DNA of 64,000 bases from positions 1 to 64,000 of the forward strand of contig CADAIT010000012.1 in the NCBI GenBank assembly GCA_902788095.1. The letters are read 5' to 3'. Both the position numbers and the translations under genes were made by a program. Positions 9,901 to 19,200 of this stretch are shown here, in pieces; within the stretch, counting starts at the first letter, position 1; the number at the start of each line of letters is the position of its first letter. Source of the DNA: an uncultured Bacteroidia bacterium. Its GTDB lineage: Bacteria > Bacteroidota > Bacteroidia > Bacteroidales > UBA932. The notes beneath the pieces are model-generated. The model ran no database searches and was not told the origin of the DNA. It saw only the letters and a program-made list of their open reading frames with translations.

Positions 9901-11960
9901 GCCGGCCCATGACTTATACCCTGGCCATCGTGGACGAGGGGCTGCTGGATTTGACGGCCTTCAAGACGCCGGACCCGTGGTCCCGCATGAACCGGGACGA
10001 GGCGCTGGGCGTGAAAACCTGGGACCTCTACGACCAGGTGGTGGGCGCCATGAACGGACGGCTCACGCCGATTTCCGCGATCGGCGGTGACGAAGATGCC
10101 GTGCGCAGCGCCCGCAAGGACAACCGCTTCAACCCGGTGGTGCTCACCTTCGGGCCCCGCAGCGTAGCGGCCAAAGCCAGCGACGAGCTCCGCGTAAAAC
10201 TGCCCCAATATGTCGGCAGCGTGCGCGTGATGGTGGTGGCGGCACACGACGGCGCCTTCGGCAATGCCCAGAAGACGGTGCCCGTGCAGAGCCCGCTCAT
10301 GGTCATTTCCACCCTTCCCCGCCAACTGGGCTGCGGCGAAGAAGTGAGCGTCCCGGTGAACGTATTCGCCCTGGAAGACGGCGTGAAAGACGTCACCGTC
10401 ACCCTGGAAGCCGACGGTCCCGTGGAATTGGAAAAGCGCACGGAAAAAGTGCATTTCAGCAGCGCGGGAGACCAGTTGGTGCGCTTTAAGTTGCGCGCCC
10501 TGGCCGAGGAAGGCATCGCGCACCTCCGCGTTTCCGCCTCTGCCGCCGGACACAAGGCAGGCGAAGAGATTGCCCTGCCCGTCGTGCATCCGCAGGCCCG
10601 GGTTACCCGCGTGGAACGCTTCAGCCTGGCCGCCGGCGCCAGCCGAAAGGTGGCCGACGGGCAGCTGCAGGTGAGCGCCTTCCCGGTGCCGGACGCCCAC
10701 GGCCTTTACGCCGCCATGCGCGACTACCCGTACGACTGCACCGAACAGCTCAGCGCCCGCGGACTCACCCTGGTGAACCTGCTGCCGCAGTTGAACCAGG
10801 CCGATTCCACCGAAGCGCACGCATTGGTGCCACAGCTCATCGCCCGTCTGTATGCCCGGCAAAACACCGACGGAGGCTTCAGCTACTGGGGCGGCGGACA
10901 GTCCGACAGTTGGGTGTCGTCCATGGCCGGCATTATGCTTGTACAGGCACAGAAAGCCGGTTTTGAAGTGAACGAAGGCGTCCTCAAGGCCTGGAAGAGC
11001 TATCAGGAGAAACTCTCTCAGGCTTACCGTATAGCCGGCAGTTCCCTCTTCTCGCAGGCCGATGAGGCGTACAGGCTCTACAGCCTGGCCGCAGCCGGAG
11101 CATCGTCACAGTCCGGCATGAACCGCCTCCGCGAAGCACAGGAGCTTACGCCGCAGGCCCGCTGGCTGCTCGCAAGCGCCTACGCCTTGAGCGGAAAAGC
11201 CTCCACGGCCCGCACCGTGCTGGATGCCGTGGGCCGCGACTTCCCGGAATACAGCCCTTACAACCTCACCTACGGCAGCGCCACCCGCGACCGTTTCGCC
11301 GCGCTGGAGGCTCTGGTGCTCTGCGACCGCATGAACGAGGCCATGATGCTGGCTCAGGAGCTGCCGCTGGAACGCAGCCTGTCCACGCAGGAGAGTGCCT
11401 TTGCCGCCGTGGCCCTGGCCCGCCTGTTCCAGAAAGTACCCACCCGGGAAGCGCAGACGGTGCTCGAAAAAGGCGTGCTCACCAACAAGAGCGAAGGCAC
11501 GGTATATGTAACGCTGGCCACGGTTTCCCGCGAAGCCCTGCCGGCCACCGCCAACGGCCTGGGCCTGGAGGTGAGCTATATCGGCACCGACGGCACTCCG
11601 GTGAATCCCGCTTCGCTGAAACAGGGCGACCGCTTCACCGCACGCATCAAGGTGCAGTCCAAGCAGGCCGGACGCGATTTGCAGCACCTGGCCCTGAGCC
11701 TGAACGTACCCTCCGGCTGGGAGATTGTGAACGACCGCATGAACGGTTCCGCCGAGGATGGCTACGACCACAAAGACATCCGGGACAACGCCGTCCGCTG
11801 GTACTTCTCCCTGCCTGCAGGACGGTACAAGACCTTCTCGGTACAGCTGCGGGCCGCCTATGAAGGCCGATTCGTACTGCCCGCCACCGTGGTGGAAGCC
11901 ATGTACGAGCCCGGAGTGACGGCCGCCACCGCCCCCGGCTCTGCCGTGGTGCTGCCCTAG
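6909..11960 (+). CDS. bacterial alpha-2-macroglobulin, thioester type, lipoprotein
   Basis: 1683 residues. A lipobox (MAAAACGS, Cys20) anchors it in the membrane. The central MG region has ERGVWRPGDTLHVNM (about residue 518), then the A2M domain, and a thioester motif CTEQ within YPYDCTEQLSARG (Cys about 1277) at the head of an alpha/alpha thioester domain (NTDGGFSYWGGGQSDSW). The C-terminus is the receptor-binding-like domain. Such proteins trap invading proteases covalently in the periplasm. Family members with CxEQ are regularly encoded beside pbpC, as here (the TTG start follows after about 130 nt), and are thought to guard the cell when peptidoglycan is damaged. Between the genes lie three ~51-bp repeats. 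Confidence 0.92.
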   Translation: MKFFLKAWAAAILCMAAAACGSRSIAPEPSASEFAPYIKAYTGGMVPENAELRVDLTEDAAGQNPQTLFQFEPPIAGSARWNNASSVSFIPADGALKAGQTYKATFHLEKIREGAPTFVYPLLVKGKTADGGNTVLVKDNGRAFRVEQVALKDGLVEVSLSRTPVNASLRGMVELDGAARSYTQVQDNLLLVFFEGQQEDLTLTLDAGLKSADGEVLGEPYTYTFLRQEQKPAVQISLKGNILPEKDKFFLPFRAVNLSAVEVRVVKIYEKNVLMYLQDNELERGGNALRRGGRLIYRGDVQLDPSKDLHSWNEHSIDLGGLIKKEPGAIYRVRLSFRQDQSLYGGAEALLQPSAPSGQPSAEDEAIWDRPSSYYWDNDYDWNLYNWEDAEDPSKPSYYMDNERFPVVQLLASDIGLVAEYADGEKLWVAATDLLTGDPLPGAKLEVYDFQLQCIGKGKTDGKGLADFTLEHKPFAIVAKAGGSTAYLKTTLDGERSLSRFDVGGETVRQGLKAFIYGERGVWRPGDTLHVNMLLSDKGHNLPGGHPATLELYTPEGRFHTRMVRTGVDGFFSYDIPTRADDPTGYWNAYFKVGGSSFHKILHIETIKPNRLKIHAQYPSVLEAGDKRTAQIDAQWLTGGAASGAKARAQLTLRRMKGSPFQGFEAYNFNNPASQFKEAQAELFSSWLDGNGGATVQLALPEATDAPGMLEAFVVTSVEEKGGDESFTTQTLPFSPYSAYVGIKLPKGDYLETDKTHAIGLAVVDAKGRPVRGHSLEYVLYKVGWNWWWDIQGQGLDTYVNGNSVKVVMQGLLTSATQDVMLNVNVPKDDWGRYLLLVRDRESGHVSGQSFLADWPDYEGRAGRRDPEMLTMLSFSTDKPSYTVGEQATVYIPAAQGARALVSLENAGSVLHREWVSLSEKDTPWRFAVTPEMAPNIYVHITLLQPYGNTVNDLPLRLYGVQRVRVENPGSKLHPQVQMPDKLHPEEAFTIKVSEKNGRPMTYTLAIVDEGLLDLTAFKTPDPWSRMNRDEALGVKTWDLYDQVVGAMNGRLTPISAIGGDEDAVRSARKDNRFNPVVLTFGPRSVAAKASDELRVKLPQYVGSVRVMVVAAHDGAFGNAQKTVPVQSPLMVISTLPRQLGCGEEVSVPVNVFALEDGVKDVTVTLEADGPVELEKRTEKVHFSSAGDQLVRFKLRALAEEGIAHLRVSASAAGHKAGEEIALPVVHPQARVTRVERFSLAAGASRKVADGQLQVSAFPVPDAHGLYAAMRDYPYDCTEQLSARGLTLVNLLPQLNQADSTEAHALVPQLIARLYARQNTDGGFSYWGGGQSDSWVSSMAGIMLVQAQKAGFEVNEGVLKAWKSYQEKLSQAYRIAGSSLFSQADEAYRLYSLAAAGASSQSGMNRLREAQELTPQARWLLASAYALSGKASTARTVLDAVGRDFPEYSPYNLTYGSATRDRFAALEALVLCDRMNEAMMLAQELPLERSLSTQESAFAAVALARLFQKVPTREAQTVLEKGVLTNKSEGTVYVTLATVSREALPATANGLGLEVSYIGTDGTPVNPASLKQGDRFTARIKVQSKQAGRDLQHLALSLNVPSGWEIVNDRMNGSAEDGYDHKDIRDNAVRWYFSLPAGRYKTFSVQLRAAYEGRFVLPATVVEAMYEPGVTAATAPGSAVVLP

Positions 11961-11965
11961 TTTTC

Positions 11966-12096
11966 ATCCTTGAAAACGGGCAAAATTGAGGACGAGAGAG
12001 GATTTTTGGCCCTCTCGTCCTTAAAAAAAGGCAATTTTGAGGATGAGAGGGAGAATTTGACCGTCTCGTCCTTAAAAAAGGGCAAAATTGAGGACG
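11966..12096 (+). repeat. three tandem ~51-bp hairpin repeats between the macroglobulin gene and pbpC
   Basis: Copies begin at 11966, 12017 and 12067 (periods 51 and 50). Each has the form (C)GTCCTTAAAAAAGGGCAAA..TTGAGGACG, with CGTCCT/AGGACG arms able to pair. The last copy contains the TTG that starts pbpC. The stretch is formally readable as a short peptide on the plus strand, but I see no sign it is a gene. Confidence 0.7.
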
Positions 12097-14292
12097 AAAC
12101 ATGTCATATGGGGCGTGGGGGCCGGGCTGGTTTTGGCCTGGCTGTGCTGCTTGCCGCGCAACTTATTCAAGGACGCGAGCTATTCCACGGTGGTGGAGAG
12201 TGAGGAAGGAGCGCTGCTGGGCGCGCGCATTGCGGCCGATGAGCAGTGGCGCTTCCCTCCCTGCGACACCGTGCCGGAAAGGTATGCCACGGCCCTGGTG
12301 CAGTTCGAGGACCGGGCGTTCTGGTGGCATCCGGGCGTAAATCCGGTGGCGCTGGTGCGCGCCGCTGCGGACAATATCCGCGCAGGACACGTGGTCAGCG
12401 GCGGCAGCACCCTCACCATGCAAGTCATCCGCCTGAGCCGGCAGAAAGAGCGCACCCTGTGGCAGAAAGCCATCGAGGCGGTGCAGGCCACGCGGCTGGA
12501 GCTCCGCTATTCCAAGAAACACATCCTGGCGCTGTATGCCGCCCATGCCCCCTACGGCGGAAACGTGGTAGGGCTGGAGGCCGCCTCCTGGCGCTATTTC
12601 GGGCGGCCGGCATCGGAGCTTTCCTGGGCGGAAGCGGCCACGCTGGCCATTCTGCCCAACGCGCCGGGAACGCTGCATCTGGGCCGCGGCCGGGAGCAGC
12701 TGCTCTCCAAGCGGAACCGCCTGCTGAAACGGCTGCTGGAGCACGGGGACATTGACCGGGACACCTACGAGGCATCCCTGGAGGAGCCGTTGCCGGGGGC
12801 TCCCCTGCCCTTGCCGGCCCTGGCGCCGCACTATGTGAACCGCTGTCCGCAGGGGGTGCGCACCCGGACCACGCTGCGAATCGGCCTGCAAAAAGCCGTG
12901 TCCCAAGCAGTGGACCGCCGCTCCAACGACCTGGCTGCGGAAGGCGTGGCGGACATGGCTGCGGTAGTGATTGACAATGTGAGCGGCGAGGTGGTGGCGT
13001 ACATCGGCAATGCCGGCATGGACCGCGAAAGGCAGGGAATGCAGGTGGACGTGGCGGCATCGGCACGGAGCACGGGAAGTATCCTGAAACCGCTGCTCCA
13101 TGCGGCGGCCCTGCAGGAAGGAGTGATACTGCCCCGGACCTTGCTGCCGGACGTGCCCATGAACCTGGGAGGCTTTGCGCCGCAGAACTTCGACCGGCAA
13201 TTCTACGGGGCAGTTCCGGCCGACGAGGCGCTTGCACGCTCGCTCAACGTTCCTGCGGTGTACCTGCTGCGCCAGTATGGCGTGCCCAAGTTTCACGCGC
13301 TCCTGCAAGAGGCGGGACTGAGCACGCTCAGCAAAGCGCCGGAGCACTATGGACTGTCGCTTATCCTGGGCGGCGCGGAGGCAAGGCTGGACGAGGTCAC
13401 GGCGGCGTACGCCCGGCTGGTGCAGCTTCTTCAGGGACGAAACGGGGCCGATTCGCCCCTTGGCGGGGAAAGGACAAAACAGGGCACTTTTGCCCGTGAC
13501 TGGGCCATCTGGCACACCCTGGATGCCCTGAAGGAGGTGAACCGGCCGGACGAACTGGACTGGCACCTCATTCGCTCCGTACGGAAGGCGGCCTGGAAAA
13601 CGGGCACCAGCTACGGATTCCGCGACGCCTGGGCCGTGGGCATGACGCCGGCCTACACCATCGGCGTGTGGGCGGGAAACGCCGACGGTCATGGCGTCCC
13701 GGGCCTTACGGGAGCCCGCGCCGCCGGTCCGGTGATGTTCGACATCCTGAACCTGCTGCCGGAAAGCGAACGCTGGTTCGACGGGGAGGCCGTCTGTCAT
13801 TCTGAGCAAAGCGAAGAATCGGCCTGGGCAGCGGTATGCAGGCAGTCGGGCATGCTGGCCGGACCGGAATGTCCGGACAAAGAGGATATCCTTATCCCTG
13901 CGGCGGGGCTGGAAACGGAGCCCTGTCCCTATCACAAGAACGGGGACTTCGTGCTGCCCCCGGCCATGGAATGGTACTACAAGCCCCACCATCCGGAATA
14001 TACCGGAGCCCGCCAAACGCAAAATGGGAAAACCGTGGAATTCATTTACCCGGCATCGGGCAGCACCCTCACCCTCCCCCGGCAGCTGAACGGCGCCATA
14101 GAAGGGGTGGTCTTCCGCGCTGCCCATCACAAGGCCGATGCCACCCTCTGGTGGCACCTGGACAACGAATACATTGGGGAAACCCGCTTTCTGCACGAGC
14201 GCAAGCTGGCACCCGCCCCGGGAAAACATACCCTCACCGTGGTGGACGGCGAGGGTAATACAGCATTTGTAAGATTTACCGTAGCGGAGTAG
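12088..14292 (+). CDS. pbpC: penicillin-binding protein 1C (bifunctional peptidoglycan synthase)
   Basis: 734 residues. An N-terminal membrane helix (HVIWGVGAGLVLAWLCCL) leads into the GT51 glycosyltransferase domain (EDRAFWWHPGVNP, then GGSTLTMQVIRL) and a transpeptidase domain with STGSILKP (SxxK serine), a middle SLN motif (ARSLNVPA) and KTGTS. The C-terminal ~90 residues match the beta-rich domain typical of PBP1C. The only usable start is TTG at 12088: TAA lies in frame at 12073 and no ATG is available before the membrane helix; GTG at 12115 would cut that helix. Residues about 570-577 (CHSEQSEES) are a translated copy of an interspersed repeat. Partner of the upstream macroglobulin. Confidence 0.92.
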   Translation: MRTKHVIWGVGAGLVLAWLCCLPRNLFKDASYSTVVESEEGALLGARIAADEQWRFPPCDTVPERYATALVQFEDRAFWWHPGVNPVALVRAAADNIRAGHVVSGGSTLTMQVIRLSRQKERTLWQKAIEAVQATRLELRYSKKHILALYAAHAPYGGNVVGLEAASWRYFGRPASELSWAEAATLAILPNAPGTLHLGRGREQLLSKRNRLLKRLLEHGDIDRDTYEASLEEPLPGAPLPLPALAPHYVNRCPQGVRTRTTLRIGLQKAVSQAVDRRSNDLAAEGVADMAAVVIDNVSGEVVAYIGNAGMDRERQGMQVDVAASARSTGSILKPLLHAAALQEGVILPRTLLPDVPMNLGGFAPQNFDRQFYGAVPADEALARSLNVPAVYLLRQYGVPKFHALLQEAGLSTLSKAPEHYGLSLILGGAEARLDEVTAAYARLVQLLQGRNGADSPLGGERTKQGTFARDWAIWHTLDALKEVNRPDELDWHLIRSVRKAAWKTGTSYGFRDAWAVGMTPAYTIGVWAGNADGHGVPGLTGARAAGPVMFDILNLLPESERWFDGEAVCHSEQSEESAWAAVCRQSGMLAGPECPDKEDILIPAAGLETEPCPYHKNGDFVLPPAMEWYYKPHHPEYTGARQTQNGKTVEFIYPASGSTLTLPRQLNGAIEGVVFRAAHHKADATLWWHLDNEYIGETRFLHERKLAPAPGKHTLTVVDGEGNTAFVRFTVAE
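13795..13820 (+). repeat. interspersed repeat copy 3, inserted in frame in pbpC
   Basis: TGTCATTCTGAGCAAAGCGA followed by AGAATC is the same repeat as at 2590-2617 and is read through as CHSEQSEES in the linker between the transpeptidase domain and the C-terminal domain of PBP1C, with no loss of frame. Confidence 0.75.
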
Positions 14293-14295
14293 CCG

Positions 14296-16233
14296 CTACC
14301 AATTGATGGTTCCCGTATAGTCGGAAACAGTCCACTTGTCAGGAATCACACCCATCCAGTTGTAGCCATTCCTTCCATAGACCATATCGGGATGCTTGAC
14401 AAACTGACTCGTGGATTTGTTATTCAAGGGCGAATTACTTGTAGTGACCAGCCACTTGTTAAACACACTCCAGGCGCTGATCATATCCCAGGTTTCCACA
14501 TTATCAGCCGGAGGATCACCATCGTCACTGTACTTATTCTTGTCGGGATTCAGATACGAACTCCTTTGCTCCGCTGTGAGCAGCATCAGGCACTTGACAT
14601 AGCTAATATTCGTGCAGTTCCTGAATATGGCAAAGTAGCAGGCCGGAGCAGGCGTGGTTGCCAGCAAATCCGGAGCTACCGTTAAGCTGGAGCATCCAAA
14701 GAACATACGGAGGTAACAAGCCTTGGCCAGCGTGAGCGCAGGAAGAAGGTCGGACGGGATTGTAGCCAGCTTAGAGCAACCCTCAAACATTTTCCGGTAG
14801 CAGGCAAAGGCCAGCTGGGTCCAGGGAAGGAAGCCCTCCGGAATGGTTGTAAATTTGTTGTTCGAACAGCCCAAAAACATGGAATCGAAGCAACGGGGAG
14901 CGAGCGCCGTTGTCACCGGAGGGAGCTGAATCCCGCCAAGTGACTCCAGTCCCGTACAGCCGGAGAACATCTCGGCATAACAGCCCCTGGAAAGGGTGGT
15001 AGCCGACAACGTCAGCGGCTTATGTTTTAGCGGCCGGTCATCGATTCGTAGCCAGGTGCAGCCCTTGAAGAGCCCCTGGAATGCGAACTCAGCCATACCG
15101 GTCTTGGGCTTGAACTTGCTGTCGCAGGTAAGGAACATGAGGTCTCCGTACACATAGCAAGGCTTGTTCCCAGTCACCGTAATAAGCGGCTTCGATCCGG
15201 TATTCTGGTAACTGGTGCGTTTACTACGGAAATAGACAAAACATCCCGCCTCGGGCAAAGAAATGGCGCCATCCGTGGTCTTGTAATTGGTCCACTCAAA
15301 GCCGTCCCGGCTATACTGGACACCGTCGGCAGCCTCCGCGTAATTGAACGTAACCTGCGTGCCGGCCTGTATGGCCTCGATGGTGAAATAGTTCTGCAGG
15401 TAGGTTGTGCGCTGGAACGTATAGAAGCTGTTCAGCGCCATGGTTTGGTCCGCCATTCTCAGGTTCACATCGTCCTTGCCTTCCTGACTTACAGTCATTT
15501 GCGCATTTGTGAAAGACCTACCGGGGGCAAAAGGAATCACCCAGGACACCTCAATGGCCCCGTCCACATCCGTGGCGGGAGCCGTATGGGTATGGACGAC
15601 TTCGGACTGAATAGTAGAGGCGTTGTTCACGATGCGCGCCGTCACGGAAGTGCCTGCAGGCGTATTTTCCCCGTCAAAACTCAGGGAGCAAACCAGGAAG
15701 GAGGATTGCTGCTGAAGCGTATAGGAATAGTCCCCAAATGTGCCGGAACCGGTAAAATGCGCGTACTTATGAACGGCGTCTGCAAGGGACGAGGCCGATT
15801 TGCCTGCATAGTCCACCCCGGTCACCTTGCCGTCTACAATGGTATGCAGGTCATCTGCAGGACCCACAAGAGTAAGGCTGATGGGGGTTTCGGCCGTAGG
15901 GGTAAAATCGGCGGCACTGGTCAGGTCCCCTTCAAAAACGGCCCTTGTTTTTCCGACCCCTTCCGTGTAGGGCATGGACAGGAAGCCATACAGTTTGCCG
16001 GCATCGTCTCCGGTGCTCTCCACGTAAATCCGGTCGCCGGTCTCAAACAGGTGCTTGAAGTCCTCACCCAGGGTGGAGCGGGTGTCCATCCCCTCAATGG
16101 TAAGGGCGTAATGGATGGTCTTGGTTTCCGGGGAAGGAGCAGGGACAGGAAGGTCTTTCTCCTTGGTGCATGCACCAAAGAGCAGAAGCATTGCCGCCCA
16201 AAGGATGTATATGTATGAAGATTTCTGCATCAT
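14296..16233 (-). CDS. fimbrial-locus lipoprotein with BspA-like leucine-rich repeats
   Basis: 645 residues; lipobox LLFGACTK (Cys22). Residues about 40-290 look like the beta-rich domain of Bacteroidales fimbrillins (TRSTLGEDFKHLFETGDRIY, SLTLVGPADDL). Residues about 385-545 contain about five ~26-residue repeats with the pattern CYxxMFxGCxxL (CYAEMFSGCTGL, CYRKMFEGCSKL, CYLRMFFGCSSL), the cysteine-rich LRR type of BspA-like surface proteins that bind host matrix or other bacteria. It is the last gene of the fimbrial operon, overlapping the preceding gene by 4 nt, and ends 3 nt from the pbpC stop on the other strand. A tip adhesin role is inferred from domain type and operon position. Confidence 0.75.
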   Translation of the reverse strand: MMQKSSYIYILWAAMLLLFGACTKEKDLPVPAPSPETKTIHYALTIEGMDTRSTLGEDFKHLFETGDRIYVESTGDDAGKLYGFLSMPYTEGVGKTRAVFEGDLTSAADFTPTAETPISLTLVGPADDLHTIVDGKVTGVDYAGKSASSLADAVHKYAHFTGSGTFGDYSYTLQQQSSFLVCSLSFDGENTPAGTSVTARIVNNASTIQSEVVHTHTAPATDVDGAIEVSWVIPFAPGRSFTNAQMTVSQEGKDDVNLRMADQTMALNSFYTFQRTTYLQNYFTIEAIQAGTQVTFNYAEAADGVQYSRDGFEWTNYKTTDGAISLPEAGCFVYFRSKRTSYQNTGSKPLITVTGNKPCYVYGDLMFLTCDSKFKPKTGMAEFAFQGLFKGCTWLRIDDRPLKHKPLTLSATTLSRGCYAEMFSGCTGLESLGGIQLPPVTTALAPRCFDSMFLGCSNNKFTTIPEGFLPWTQLAFACYRKMFEGCSKLATIPSDLLPALTLAKACYLRMFFGCSSLTVAPDLLATTPAPACYFAIFRNCTNISYVKCLMLLTAEQRSSYLNPDKNKYSDDGDPPADNVETWDMISAWSVFNKWLVTTSNSPLNNKSTSQFVKHPDMVYGRNGYNWMGVIPDKWTVSDYTGTINW

Positions 16234-19200
16234 AAGCTACCTCCGTCGTTAAGGCCGCCACCCAGGTCAACATCTCCGCCACCGGTGTCTCCCGTTGTAT
16301 TCAGGATTCCGTGGAAGCCCTTGGCTAAGAGCCGGTTAATTACAATATCCCTGCCGGAAGCGGCATCAATCACCAGCCTGCCGCCGGTTTCTCCGTAAGG
16401 AAGGCTCCAGATATACTCCCGGTTGTTCCCCTGGTATCCGTAATAAATACTGCCATCCGGGTGCGGATCCACGGAGCGCGGTTTTAATACGGAGCCATCA
16501 TTCCCCACAAAATAGAACAACTGGTTGTAGAACAGGTAAAAATCGTGGTGGTCGGACCCGATGTTCACTTCTATCTCATAATGGCCGCCCGCGGGGAGCA
16601 CAATGCCGTCGGTGGTGCTATTGGCGCCGGTATGTGCCCCAATGGGTTTGTTGCCGGTTACCTCAAGCGTAAACGTGCAGGTTTCCAAATGGTCATCTAC
16701 CTTTGAGGTTTTCCGGAGACGATAGTCATACAAGTCGTCGTCCTGCGAGTCCAGATTGTTAACCAGGCCGTTCCAGTCGTTGGCGCTCTTGAAATCGTAG
16801 GTGTAGATATGGCCTTTGAAACGGGGGGCCGAGATGGTCTCTTCCACATAGCCCACAGCAGACAGGGTAAGGGAAATGGGCTCCATACCCGCCAGGGTTT
16901 TCATCCATTTCTCCCGGTACAGTTCCTGAGCAGTGGCGGAAAGCGGGCCGCTGTCTTTCCAGGTGGTATTACCCTCGCTCACAACACCCTGCAGGTCCTT
17001 TATGGTTGTTTCGGGCCTGGGAGCCGCCGAATCTGTAAAATAGCCCACAAGCAGTAACTTGTCTGCCACGCTGTTGACATGCCCCGCCACCACATTGGCA
17101 TGGGAGCCTCCCGTGTGGCTGCCGCCATTCGGCGTAGCCATATCCATCACCTTGGCCTCCCGGAAATGCCAGGGCGTAAGCACCGCAGGCTCGTAGGAGG
17201 GATCCTCCGAGAGCAGCGTCACACAGACATCGCCGCTAGTTACCCGGGTCCGGAGAAGGAACGTCATCTCGTCGGCAGTGGGCATGTACTTATACATTCC
17301 CTTGGCGTCGTCCCAGGTAATATTGGAGCCGGCGGCCGGTTCCAGGCCCTGCAGCATCAGATACACCGGCACATAGGTATCCGGCGTTACCATCAGCTGG
17401 GCCGATACATTCACCGGGGCATACAGGGTGCGGGCAATGGGCGTGGTGAACTTGGGCTCACGGAAGGAGGAATAATTGCTGAAGGACGTACTTTGGGTGA
17501 AGAAGTACTCGTTGGCCACATAAACAACGGTGGCACTGTGCTCGCAATTGGTCTTGAAATAGCTGGAGAATGTACGCCAGCGGGAATCGTCCTCGTAATC
17601 CAGCCAGGCGGTGAGCGCCTTGTACTCACTCCACTCCAGCGTGCGCTGGAAATGGAAGGACGGATAGTCGCCGATGATGGAGGTCTCGGAAATCACCGGA
17701 AGGTCGTTATCGTCCACGGAAGTGTCCGGAGTGAGGGTCAGGTTCTGCGCCTCAATCATAAAATGGAGGGGGAACATGGATTCCACCAGACCGTCCGGAA
17801 TGTCTATGTCTACCCGTTGCTTTTCTCCTGTTACCAGCAGGACGCGGGAGTTCTCGCATCTGACGCGCATGGGCTGCGTGGGAAGCAGCGAAATCACCAC
17901 ATCGCGGTACAGGGGACTCTCGTCTTCGTCGTTGGGATTCACTTTGCACTTGATGCGCAGGGTCTGGGTACGGCCGGCGGCCTCGTCCGGGCTGGCGATG
18001 GCAAAAGAGACGGGCCTCCAGCCATAGTTCGAGTGGGTGGGATCGGCATCTGCCTCCCCTATTTCCACATCCTTCACGATACCGGCGCTGGCCGGAATGA
18101 GTTCATACGTGACACAGCCATCTGCGGCCAGGGACAGGTTCGGGGCAGGATTGTCCCCGTTGATGTCGTTATAGAAGGTAACGTAAAGCTGCTCCTGCTT
18201 GGACTCCTGATGGGTGAAGGTCTTGGCCATCCAGGGCTGAATGGCCATCCGGCGGGTTCCGTCGGAGATATCCGGCAGCGCAGAGGCGTTGATATCGGCC
18301 GATACGTCGGCACTGCCGGCGGCAGCCGCTGCTTCTTCGGGAGTAGCGTGGCCCCGGGCCGAAATCTTGTCTATCTTGACCAGGTACTTGAAGTTACGGA
18401 GGACCGGATAGTACTCACTCCCGGTCATCAGGTCCACTTTATAGTAGCACAAGGCGCCACCGGCATCTATTTCTTCCTGCGTGAGGGAAGACAGGTCGTC
18501 CGGATTGTAGTACCTGCCGAACACAATGACATAGGAAGGCTGGATATTGGCATCCGGGATGGGCCGTTCATACAGGTAGACGGCGTAGTTTTCGTTGTCC
18601 GCGGGCGCATTCTCCGCATAACGCTTTGCCCCACCGGTAAAGTTCACAAAATCCGACGCGGAAGGAAGGTACGAATCAAACTCTACGGATGCCGGCAGGT
18701 TGCCGCCGTAATTGTATTCGTCGCTGCGTAAATCCTCGAAGCTCAGGTCTTTGTAATTGGTGATGAAGCCCTTTACACCGCCATAAGGAACAAGGGTACC
18801 TTGTTTGGGGACATTGGAGACGGCAAAACTGATGGGCGTAAAGTTGGATTGCTCCGCAGGTTTGGCCCGAAGCTCGATCTTGGCCCAGTTACGGATAAGG
18901 GGGACGCGGCTAAAGGCCTGCTGGAGCTCCACGCTGGGAATATACGCCTCTCCCTGCTGACGGACTCTGGTTCCCCCGTTACCGTCCGGCGTCAGATAGT
19001 TGCCTTCGGCATCTTGCAGGGCCGTGATATGATCCAGGGTAATCACTTGCCAGTAGCCGGTTTCCTTTTCTCCCAGCAAGGCGGGAAGGACTTCGTAGTC
19101 CCTGCCAAAAGGAATGCTGGCGGGACCGTTCCCGATAAAATGGACGCGACGGGAAGAGTTGGAAAGGGTGATGTAAACGCTATAGGTAAACTCCGGCACC

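Noticed and set aside
11970-12203. 77-codon ORF starting in the repeats before pbpC
   Set aside because: Its sequence is just the translated ~51-bp repeat (KGKIEDE pattern) and it overlaps pbpC in another frame.
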